This document shows positions 23,892 to 33,657 of a stretch of 64,000 nucleotides of DNA, in pieces. The stretch is taken from positions 25,235,823-25,299,822 of the forward strand of contig JASXTE010000010.1 in assembly GCA_030280995.1 (NCBI GenBank). The letters are read 5' to 3'. The position numbers were made by a program, and so were the translations under genes. A model generated the notes under the pieces. The model was not told the origin of the DNA. It ran no database searches and saw nothing but the letters and a program-made list of their open reading frames with translations. Origin of the DNA: Hemileia vastatrix. Taxonomy: Eukaryota; Basidiomycota; Pucciniomycetes; Pucciniales; Zaghouaniaceae. The stretch's first letter is position 1; each line of letters starts with the position of its first letter.

Positions 23892-24186
23892 AGTTTTCAT
23901 CGAAAATTTTATATTTTTTCATAAATTTTTAATAAATATTTTTTATATATCAATTTTCTCAAATAATGTGATGAGCCATCGACCTTGTGTTGTATAACAG
24001 GTAATCATGATAACATTTATTTGTTTCATGGGGTTCCTCTTGCCTATACCTGTAGAAAGTCCCAAACTTTTGTTTCTCGACTTGGTCTGCATTTTGGCTT
24101 GAGGGATTGTCATTACTTTAAACTAGGGAAATTGATATATATTAGATATTTATTTAATAATTTATGTAATTATATTAAATTTAGAT

Positions 24187-24615
24187 GACTTCCACCCCTT
24201 ACTTCAATAAAATGCAGGGGGGGGTATTGCCAAATTTTCAAATCTGACATGTGAAATTGATGACTTAGAAAAATTTTGGTGATACCCACCCCTTGCTTCA
24301 ATAAAATGCAGGGGAGAGTATTGCCAATTTTTTTAAACAGATATAGAATTTTTTTGACTTGTAAATATTTTTGTGATACCTGTCCCTTACTTCAATAAAA
24401 TCCATGGGGGGTTGTGCCAAAATTTCTTATAAGACTTGTGAAATTCTTGACATGTAAGAATTTTTGGGATACCAGTAAAATGCAGGGGGTAGTAAAGCCA
24501 AATTTTCATATAAAACTTTCAAGATTCATGACATGAAAGAATTTTTGTGATAACCACCCCTTACTTCAAAAAAATCCAGGGGTGGGGGATTGTCAAATTT
24601 TCAAAGGAGACTTGA
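24187..24615 (+). repeat. About 100-bp tandem repeat, five units
   Basis: Each unit has CCACCCCTTACTTCAATAAA, ATGCAGGGGGG-like text, TTGCCAAATTTT, a GAC-TTGTGAAATT-like stretch and GAATTTTTGTGATA. The unit starts are near 24190, 24288, 24385, 24470 and 24555. The units have diverged. It lies between the Tet-like gene and the 3' end of the Myb-like gene. Confidence 0.75.
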
Positions 24616-24881
24616 AAATTTTATTTAAAAAAGGAATATTTAACATTAAAATACAATATTTCAAGAAATACAGAAAATAATTGTAAAATTTATGTACAAA
24701 TAAATATGAACACATGAAGTGTGAAAGAAATAAAAGAAAATAGTCAACAAAAAATTTCATTAAACTTTCTATTTCTTCAACAGATTTGTTTGCTTTAATG
24801 CATTCGATCAAGAAATCTTTCTTTTTAGAACTTTCTTGGAGATCATGCTTATACTTCATCTATTCCATTAAGTTTTGATGC

Positions 24882-26120
24882 TCAATGTTTTTCCTTATTT
24901 TTGGATCTTTCAATACTAAAAGTTAACTCAAACTTCTTCTCCTCCAAATCTTGGGCCCTACCATCTTTCTGTAAAGAGAGCTCAAACTTCTTCTCCTCCA
25001 AATCTTGGATCCGATCATCCTTCCTCTCTTCCAAATCTTGTACTCTGTCATCCCTCCTTAAAGAGAGCTCGTATTTCTTCTTTTCAAAGCTCAGAGTCTC
25101 TTTAGCAATTTCCACTTGTTCTAGAGTGAGAATAAAAATTAACATAAAGTAGAAGAAAAGCAGAGTAAAGTAATAAGAGGTATGATATCACTTACCAGCA
25201 TCACGTTTCTCTAAAAACTGTTCCATCGAAGAACAAGGTGTTTGTGATGAAGTATCACTTTTTTGTCTTCTTTGGGAGAGGAAATTTAGACTAGTTGAAG
25301 CCCTTCTCTTTTTGTTCAACGTAGCATTTTCCTCCTCATCATTGTCACTAGCTTCAGACTCAGTTGATTGAGGATCCTGGGTTTGTTCATCAGCCTTTTA
25401 AGAAATAAGAAAAAGATAAGTAAATAAAAAATAGAATTGATAAGATAAAAGAAAAAAGAAACAGACCTGAGTTAGATTTGGTTGGGTTAAATCACCTATA
25501 GGATCTACAGAAAAGCTATTTAGATATGTCTCATTCAAATGAGGGGAGGCTTGAGTGGAGGAAGAGGATGGGAAAAGATTTGCTTCGACATCATGTTCGG
25601 AGATAGGATCTTCTCCATCCAACATGTTTACAGGATTAACATCAGCTCGCTCTCCAAAAATTGCATCCATCTCTTTAAAGTAAGGACATAAAGAATCAAG
25701 TTTATAGTCTATGGATTTTATGCCCTTAGTTATATCATTGTTGGTAATCCCAAAACCAGTGGAAGATGAAAGAGCCTTTTCCTTCTTGTATTTTGCTTGG
25801 TAATGCTTGAAGCGTTCAGACATCTGTTTAGGCAAAAGATCAATCCTTCCCTTGGTCTTATTGCGTAATTCATTTGCCATTAGAAGATAGCCATTAACTT
25901 TTGATGCGGGGGGCCGTCCTACTTTAGTGGCATACTCAGTATCAAAACAAGAATCATAGTTAGATTTGGTTTTAAGCCAGTTGATAAGAATGAGATGTTC
26001 ATCTTTTTTTAATTGAACGGTCTTTGATTTCTCAGCTGAGCGGGGGAAAGAGGAAGTAGTGGGAATTGAAGAACAACTGGGTGATGGCTGCCTTTGAGAA
26101 GATCTAGGATGACGAGGCAT
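24882..26120 (-). CDS. Harbinger Myb/SANT-like DNA-binding partner protein
   Basis: Second gene of the transposon, convergent to the transposase as is usual for PIF/Harbinger. It starts at ATG 26120 (MPRHPRSSQRQ). Exons, read on the minus strand: 26120-25467, 25394-25196 and 25120-24882, with donors GTCTGT and GTAAGT and acceptors AAAAG and TCTAG; frames join cleanly. It has a Ser/Pro-rich N-terminus and a Myb-like trihelix block (DEHLILINWLKTKSNYDSCF to MSERFKHYQAKYKKEK). This is followed by LDSLCPYFKEMDAIFG, an acidic linker and a Glu/Lys/Arg coiled coil with three copies of QDLEEKKFELS-like text. The frame ends in KNKEKH. A neighbouring frame down to about 24740 (KYKHDLQESSKKKDF) looks like its former C-terminus, lost by a small shift and a stop. 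In the family it binds the TIRs and helps import the transposase. Confidence 0.78.
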
Positions 26121-26470
26121 GTTATTATAAATGAAGATGAAAAGGAGCAGAAACAAGCAGATGAGATAGTGAGATGAAAAGGAGAAGAATCAAATAGATG
26201 AAATGGGGAGAAATTCTGAGCGGATAGAATGAACAGGATGGGATGAGAATGGAAGTGCGCAGCAAGGTAGAAGGCTGGGATATCCAGAAAGTTGTCCAAG
26301 ATGTGGTTATGGAAAATTGAGTAAAAAAATGTCGGATAAGAGGTGAACATTGACACGTAAAGTGTCTAATAACCCAATTATTAGCAAAAATAATTGCGGA
26401 AGATAATTGGGGTATGCAGATTATTTTCCGCAATTAATTTAATTGCGGATCGGTCAACATTGATACCCCC

Positions 26471-29400
26471 TAATATGTAAATTATTATTGAGAATTGAAA
26501 AATTGGAAGAGTTCTCAAAAGAGTCAAACAATAATACAGAAAAGGTATTATTACAGCTGACTCAATCATTGAGTGCAACAGCCAATAGATTAAAAATTAT
26601 TGAAAATTCAAATAATGAATTAATCAATGAGAATAAAGGCTTAAAATCTGAGATTAGAAATTTAGAAAATAAATTAGAACACTCTCAGAGTATTATGGCT
26701 ACCATTGAGGGACATGTTAAATTATCTTTTTCAAATGTAAATGACACTCTAACTCATGTACCTGTAATACAGGATAGGTTACAAAGAGTGGAAATAGAAG
26801 TAGCAAACATGTTGAAAAGTTCTGAAAGAATAAAAGATAACACTTCTTATGTAGCAAGAGTACCTGTTTTTATGAAACATGCAAATGAAACACCAATGAT
26901 GGAACATGAACATAGTATCATGGGCTCTGAGAATAATAAGTCAGTAAAAGATGAAATAAATGATAATCTTTCTAAAGTAAGTGAATTACTCAATATTACT
27001 CAGGTTAGGGAAGCAAAAACTAGCCAAAATAACTGGCCTAAGTTAGATCAGTAGCCATCTTTTGACGGAGATTCAAAATCTGATTGGCAGCAATTCATAC
27101 AAAGAATTGATAACTTAAAATTTTCATACAAATTACCTGATGAACAAATTACTTCAAAGTTAATATCTTTATTTACAGATGTGGCCTTATTATGGTTTGA
27201 ATCTGTATTGAGTGAGGGAATTAATTACTCCTGGAATGAATGGAAGGCACTAATTGAAAGGCAATTTGGTGGCCCAAAATTTAGAATCACTCAACAAAGA
27301 TTGTATGAAAAGACCAGATATAATCCAAATGCTGGAGATAAACCCATGGTCTTCTTAATGAATTTAATAAAAATCATGAAAGCTATGGATCCAAAAATGG
27401 ATTATGAAGAGTGGAAAGAAAAAATAATATACAAGTTGCCTATATCAGTTAGAGACATTATTGTGGCTAGAACTGAAACCATCAGAGATACCTCTGGATT
27501 CATTAACATATGCAATGAGATATTATTAAACCACAAGTATGAAACCAAGTATAGTAATTACAGACAAAGTGTTGACGTGGTAAAACCTACTACAAGTAAA
27601 TTACCAGTGGAGAAGAAAAAACCTTCAGCTCCCCTTGTCCCTAAGAGACAAGAGAATAACACTTGTTACAAATGTAATGAACCTTGGGTTAAGGGTCACA
27701 CGTGTAAGAAGAGAATAAATGTTATTGAAACCTCCCAGAATTCTGAACCAAGTAATCATGAAGATGAAAATGTGGAATCCAGTGAGGATTGTAAAAGTAA
27801 CATATCTTACAGTGATGATGAAAATGAGATATTTGTATTAGAACAGAATATAATGTTCCTGAATGATGCTATACCTAATTCAGATACATCTTTAACTTCC
27901 ATTGAAGAAGCTGAAATAATTAAAGATGTATCTCATGATACTTACAAAATAACACCTATTAGAGCACCTGTTATTATATGTGGAAGAGAAATGAATGCCA
28001 TTCTTGACACTGGGGCTGCAGGTAGTGTAGTTTCTATTAATACATTAATGAAAATGACAGTAAGTATAAGGAAAAACTAGAACCTGTTCAAACAAAGAAC
28101 TGGAGGGGTTTTGGTTCAATATTAAATCCAATTGGCAAATACAAAACTGCTGTATTCTTTAAATATAATAATGGAAATGTAAGAGCAGTTTGTGAATTTG
28201 TAGTAATGGATAATAATAATTGTAGTGATTGGTTTATTATTGGCAATGATTTATTGACAAAATTTGGAATTAAACTAGATCCTGAAAACAGTTGTTTCAC
28301 CATAGGAGTGAATGGTAAGAGAAAATTCAAGATATGTTCTGAAAATTCAGTGTATGCCATTTCTCCTAGAGAAGAACAACTACAAGGTGGAAGAACCACC
28401 AATGAAATGGTTGAATTGGAAAATTAAATCCAAAAGGCCTCTTTCAGTCCTCAACTCTCAAAAATTGAAGAAGAAAATATTTTGAGATTGATTAAATCAT
28501 ATTTTATGGCATTTGCTCATGGTTCAAATGAACTAGGATTGGTCAAAGACCATGAGATGAAAATCTCTCTAAGCTGCGATTTGGATAATATTCCTGGAAG
28601 CCTAAAAAAGAAACCTTACCCAGCATCTCCTGCAAAAAGGAAAGATATTGAAGAAAATATAAAAATGTTGTTGGAAATGGGTATTGTTGAAAAAGTGGAC
28701 ACAACACCTAAGTATTGTGTCATTTCACCAGTATTGATATCTTATGAAAAAGATAAGGCAAGATTATGCGGTGATTATAGATCTCTGAATACATACACAG
28801 TAGATGATATTTACCCTCTTCCAAGGATAGCTTCTATCCATGCTAATTTACAAGGAGCAAAATATATTTCCTGTCTGGATGGAAACAAAGGTTACCACCA
28901 GATTCCTGTGGAAAGAAATTCTCAAAATTACTTATTAATAACCACACATATGGGTATATATAAGTATGTGAGAATGCCATTTGGCCCAAAGAATGCGCCT
29001 TCAGTCTTCCAAAAATTGATGGATAGGGTTTTTCATCAGGAAATGGTTGAAGGATGGCTAGTGGTCTATATTGATGACATCATAGTGTTTTCAAAAACAT
29101 ATGATGAACATTTAAAACACCTGAAAAGAGTCTTTCAAAGAATGGATGAAATAAATATGACAATTGCATTAAAGAAATGTAAATTTGGATTCCAATCTTT
29201 GAAAGTACTGGGACATGTTGTATCTGGTTTACAAATTTGTGTTGATCAGAATAAGGTGGCAGCAATAAAAAACATTGGTATACCTAAGAATGTAAAAGAA
29301 ATTCAAAGTTTTTCAGGTATGTGTGGATATTATAGACAATATATTAAAAATTAACCATCTATTGCAGCTCCTTTGACAACATTAATCAGGAAAAATGAGG

Positions 29401-31101
29401 CTTTCATTTGGAATAATGAAAGACAACATGCCTTTAATAAATTAAAGGAATGTTTAATGACAGATCAAATTCTGGGACTGCCAGATTTCACCTTACCTTT
29501 TATCTTTTACACTGATGCAAGCTTCATAGGTTTAGGTGCTGCTTTACAGCAAAAACAGATAATAAATGGAAAATTATCTGAAGTAGTTATCTGTTATATA
29601 TCCAGAACCTTAAGGAAAACTGAATTAAGGTATGGTGCCACACTTTTAGAATGTTTAGCCGTGGTGTGGGCTTTGGAGAAGCTTCATTACTATCTGGAAG
29701 ACCAGAAGTTTGAACTTATAACAGATTGCAGTGCAGTAAAATCATTGCTAAACATGAAAACACCTAATAGGCACATGTTTAGATGGCAACTGGCTATACA
29801 AGAGTACAGAAGAAGAATGACAATCACTCACAGAGCAGGAACATTTCATTCTAATGTGGATTTATTATCTAGAAGTCCTTTGCCAAATGATGCTGGCAAC
29901 CCAGCTTATGTACCTGAAAATGAGTTTATACATATATTTGGGATTTATATAGTGGATTTAGAAGAAGAATTTATGCAAACTATATTAGAAAATTATTCAT
30001 CTGATAAAGATTTGTCTAAACTATCTACCATTCTTAATGATCCAACAAATGCCTCCATGAGTGCATTAGATAAAACCTTGCCTCCAAAGTATAAAAATGC
30101 ATTGGAAAAAGGTAAATTATCAATTCAAGATGGATATATATATTACAGAAAAAAGTTAAGTAATGTTATAGTAATACCACCTTCTATGAAAGAGTTAATG
30201 TTGAGTACTTGTCATGATGACATCTTAGCTGGTCATTTTTACTTTAACAAAACATTAACCAGAGTTAAAAATACAGCCTGGTGGATAAACATGAAAGAAG
30301 ATGTACAAAAATACATTGAAACATGTGACTCTTGTCAGAAATCTAAAAGATTAACTGGTAAGAAAGCCGTGTTGTTACAACAAATAGAGCAGCCAAAAGC
30401 TCCATGGGAAATTATAAACATGGATTTTGTAACTGGGTTGCCATTAGCAGGAAAAGAAAGTTTCAATTCTTGCTGGGTAATTGTGGATAGATTAACAAAA
30501 ATTTGTAAGTTTATCCCTACCCATAAAGAGGTATCTGCAAAAGACTTGGCATTACTATGGTGGACTCAGAAGATGAATACTTCTGGGTTCCCCAAAGCCA
30601 TAATCTCTGACAGAGATCCTAAATTTACTTCAGAGTTCTAGACATCTTTGATGGAAGTATCAGGTTGTCAATTGAAATTGTCTACAGCACACCATCCACA
30701 AACTGATGGGCTGGCTGAGAGAATGATACAAACTCTAGAAGACATGATCAGAAGATATTGTGCCTTTGGATTAGAATACAAAGACAATGAGAAATTCACA
30801 CATGACTGGGTAACATTAATTCCTGGCCTTGAATTTGCTTATAACAGCACAACTCATTCTGTAACAGAGAAGAAACCATTTGAACTCTGGCTGGGATACG
30901 TACCAAATACCCCAGTAAATCATTTAAGTAAATTACCAAGGTTGGATATACACCCTGGTACTAAATACTTTATTCATATGCAATAAATGTGTAGAAAGCA
31001 TGCAGAAGAATGCATCCAAAAAGCATTTGAATATGAAAAGAAAAGGTGGGACAAATCTCATAAATAATTTGAATTCAAAAAGGGAGATGAAGTCCTCATA
31101 T
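26471..31101 (+). pseudogene. Element C gag-pol, main body
   Basis: Resumes after the Harbinger element. Gag coiled coil (26490-26830), capsid (SDWQQFIQRIDNLKFSYK near 27080; QFGGPKFRITQQR near 27260), zinc knuckle CYKCNEPWVKGHTC (27664-27705), protease DTGAAGS (28006-28026). RT has YIDDIIVFS (29068-29094), RNase H has TDASFIGLGAAL (29511-29546), and integrase has HDDILAGH, CDSCQKSK, NMDFVTGLP, SDRDPKFTSEF and DGLAERMIQ. Inactivating changes: TAG at 27052, a 1-nt loss near 28054, TAA at 28425, 29352 and 31065, TAG at 30639 and a stop at 30984. Cut at 31101 by A; continues at 39852 and 49309. Confidence 0.92.
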
Positions 31102-31920
31102 TGTCAGCCAGGCTACTAGACTTACCCAGTGAAATAATTAATTATTTACTGGATGAAGCCGCACCCTATCATTTTTAATTATCATTTAATTATCATTTAG
31201 TTACATTAAAATTAGTTATAATAAATTAACTAATTACAAAATGTTAAAATTAAATTAATTAATTAAATAAATAATTAAAATTAAAATTATAATTTTGTCC
31301 CTTATATTTTTCTCTAACACCGTGCTCATTTGACAGGTTGGGAAAATTTTATATTAAAAAATAAATACAAAGATAAAATAAGATTTAAATATTCAAATAA
31401 TATTAAATATATACAAAAAAAATCAAATTTCTTATTTAGGATTGACTTTTACAGTAAATATTAAAAATATTGATGTATTTCTGACATACTCTGTAAATAC
31501 ATCTTTTTTTGATGCCTTCTTTTTAGAATAACTTTATTATTTGAAATACTTTTTCTGGAATGTTCTTTTTCTCTCTCTTTTCCTACTGTTTTTAGAATTT
31601 GTTTTCTGTGCTTTGTCTCTCCTTTGCCTATAAAAGGCCTCTCTTTTTGTTGTCTTTTGATCATTCTATTTTACCAACTCATTTTATTACAACAATAACC
31701 AACTAAACACTTATTCTTATATTCTATATTATTAGTATTTACAATAGCATAATTCTAATTTATAATTTATATTAATATTTTAATCCTACCTCTTTTATTG
31801 AGTAAAAAATTCATCTTTGAATTAAGAAATACGTACAAATTTGTTGAGAACCCATTTAAGCCTTTTAAATCCTCGTAGAACTACGTACCAAATCTTCTAG
31901 ACTAAAAGTATACCTTGACA
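31102..31920 (+). repeat. Element A 5' LTR
   Basis: 819 bp, TGTCAGCCAGGC...ACCTTGACA, with terminal TGTCA/TGACA inverted repeats. It is identical to 39033-39851 except for four substitutions. Confidence 0.97.
31629..31636 (+). promoter_or_regulatory. TATA box in A 5' LTR
   Basis: TATAAAAG in the context TTTGCCTATAAAAGGCC, about 290 bp before the LTR end. Element B has the same box with the shared lead-in TTGCC. The copy in the 3' LTR is at 39560-39567. Confidence 0.7.
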
Positions 31921-31922
31921 AT

Positions 31923-31935
31923 TGGGGGCCTTTCC
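31923..31935 (+). other. Primer-binding site of element A
   Basis: TGGGGGCCTTTCC starts 2 bp after the LTR and is shared (12-13 of 13) with B and C, less exactly with D. Only the first 7 bases fit a tRNA-Pro 3' end, so the primer is not assigned. Confidence 0.6.
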
Positions 31936-32284
31936 GAAATATCGACGGCGCAACGTTACTTGAGGCGTAATCGAGAGGACCATCGGTGTAGAAGCACCTG
32001 TAAAGGACGAGTGGAGGCAAGAAAACGACGAACGTCATACGTCACGTGATAAAAGTTTTTTCTGCAAACGGGAATTGAACCGCGCTCCAAAACTTAAGTT
32101 CATATACTGACTAAAGATCGTATATATCGTGGTAATTATTGTGATTACTATTTGTGGGTTACTCTTCACTCTTCATTTGCTACGTATTTCCTTTTACTCA
32201 GCACTCTGTAAGTGGCATTAATTTGCTCATTTTGCAGGGGGAGGTGTCTGGTAATTGGAATTTAATTTTATTATTATATTTTTT

Positions 32285-32840
32285 TTTTATTTTTCCTGGT
32301 TGACCATAATAGAGCAATAACTGTTCTTAGTCCCAGAGGTAATAAAATAATTATATATTAATATTAATTATTATCATTTTTCATTTGACAATTGTCCTGA
32401 TTAATTTGAATTTTAATTGTTCCAGTTGACAAACTGTCCTGACAATAAAATATTTTATTAAATAAAATAATTATTATAATTTTTAGGTTGACATTTTTCC
32501 TGATTAATTAATTGTTCCAGTTGACAAATTGTCCTGACAATTATATTTTTTTTAAATAAATAATTAACATTTCATTACTTCAGTTGACTTTGAGTCCTGG
32601 TAATCCAATAAATCTTTTTAAGTAATAAAATTCATATTTAAATTACTTCAGTTGACATTAAGTCCTGGTAGTTAATTAATCAGTTAAAATAATTTTTATT
32701 AATAAAGATTCATATTTGATTATTTCAGTTGACAATAAATCCTGGTAATAAATTAGTTGATTTAAATCCTGAAAATAAAAATTAATAGATATTCTAATTT
32801 ATTTCTACAGTTGATTGCATTATCCTGGTTTTAAATTTTT
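32285..32840 (+). repeat. Iterated CAGTTGACA-n5-TCCTGG motif in the A leader
   Basis: The leader (31936-32983) has no ORF but repeats a motif (C)AGTTGACANNNNNTCCTG about nine times, at about 32300, 32386, 32422, 32486, 32517, 32581, 32649, 32726 and 32810, embedded in A/T-only spacers. Looser copies occur in the B leader (about 41505 and 41622). The repetition suggests a cis-acting RNA or DNA element, but the function is unknown. Confidence 0.65.
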
Positions 32841-32983
32841 TTATTAATTTTATTTAAGTTGATTTTTATGCTAATAAGATTTTTTTTTTTGATTTATTTT
32901 TATTTTATTTCTGTTAAATAAAAATTAAAAATAAAAGACTAATTAATTTTGTCTCTTTTCCTTCATTTAAGTAGAATCTTAAA

Positions 32984-33657
32984 ATGACTGATCAAAGTGG
33001 TTTTACTGCACGTGAAGAAGAACTAGACTTAATTGATTATGATGAGCCTACTTCTGTAAGTTCTCCTTTAACAAGAAGAATTTCTCAAACTAATAAATCC
33101 TTGCCCCAAACAGGATGTGGAAATGGAAGAAGTAGAAATCCTAGTGGACAATACTCAGGATCAGAAACCCAGGACAAACCCACCAGAAGAGCTTCCAAGA
33201 GGCTTCAAAATAAAAAAGATGCCGTTGTCCCAGCAGATAAAGAATCAGTCAACCCACATAAAGGAGTTAAAGACAGACAGCTTAAAACTAAAGGTAAGGG
33301 TAGATGCCTTGGAAGAATGGGAGAAAAGAAAAAATACTTCTCTCCAAGAGAAAAGGAAACCTCTTCCTCCCAGGGATCAACAACAATTGGCTCCCCAATC
33401 CCAAGAGATGGTAGAAGTGTCCAAGTGGCAGTGGGACTGGCTCAACACTCAGTGGGACTACTTGGCTCAAAACCAGCATCAGTTACCTCAGGTAGGTCCA
33501 TCAAGGCCCGCCCAGACCAATCCCACTCCTCCCCACCCTTATCAAGGAGGCAAAAGAAGAAGGAAGCCCAATATGGTGATACCCAGCAAACCCTGGTACG
33601 TCCCTCTATTGATTCTCAAGTGCCTTTTCTTGTGGCTGACTCTGTTCCTTCAGGTAA
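32984..33657 (+). CDS. Element A frame-switched spliced 5' ORF (185 aa)
   Basis: Predicted spliced product sharing the Gag-Pol ATG. Exon 1 is 32984-33055 (24 codons). Intron 1 is 33056-33113 (58 nt: GTAAGT, branch CTAAT, AACAG). Exon 2 33114-33595 continues in the +1 frame as DVEMEEVEILVDN. Intron 2 is 33596-33653 (58 nt: GTACGT, branch CTGAC, TTCAG). Splicing TG to GTAA gives a final Trp and TAA. Unspliced, this copy would read on past Trp because its donor is GTACGT, so splicing supplies the stop. Features: basic RGFKIKKMPL, a coiled coil (IKELKTDSLKLKVRVDALEE), a Pro/Gln linker, SKWQWDWL and the basic tail HPYQGGKRRRKP ending KPW. No family is recognised; a nucleic-acid or particle-associated accessory role is inference. 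Confidence 0.6.

Larger units (their letters stand above)
20360..26470. mobile_element. PIF/Harbinger DNA transposon with Tet-like cargo gene, inserted in C
   Basis: A 6.1-kb element with terminal inverted repeats (left AGGGGGTATCAATGTTCA, right end reverse complement GGGGGTATCAATGTTGA, then both GATCCGCAATTA). It is flanked by TAAT on each side (20356-20359, 26471-26474), containing the 3-bp TAA expected of the superfamily. It contains a + strand DDE transposase (20740-21999), a - strand Myb/SANT-like gene (24882-26120) and a + strand Tet/JBP-like dioxygenase (23235-23891). Excision in silico restores the gag frame of C. The transposase has frameshifts and a stop, so this copy is probably immobile unless helped in trans. 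Confidence 0.88.

Noticed and set aside
23985..24188. 67-codon frame after the Tet-like gene
   Set aside because: No recognisable motif; overlaps the AT-rich spacer and the edge of the tandem array.
24187..24615. Possible CRISPR-like or satellite array
   Set aside because: Unit is about 100 bp, contiguous and diverged, in a eukaryotic transposon; a plain tandem repeat.
20360..26470. Classification of this element as a KDZ transposon because of the Tet-like gene
   Set aside because: The transposase has Harbinger DDE motifs, the partner is Myb/SANT-like, and the TSD is 3-4 bp, all pointing to PIF/Harbinger.
31461..31664. Minus-strand 67-codon frame in both A LTRs
   Set aside because: It lies across the LTR promoter region, low-complexity Lys/Arg text, with no homology seen in other LTR families.
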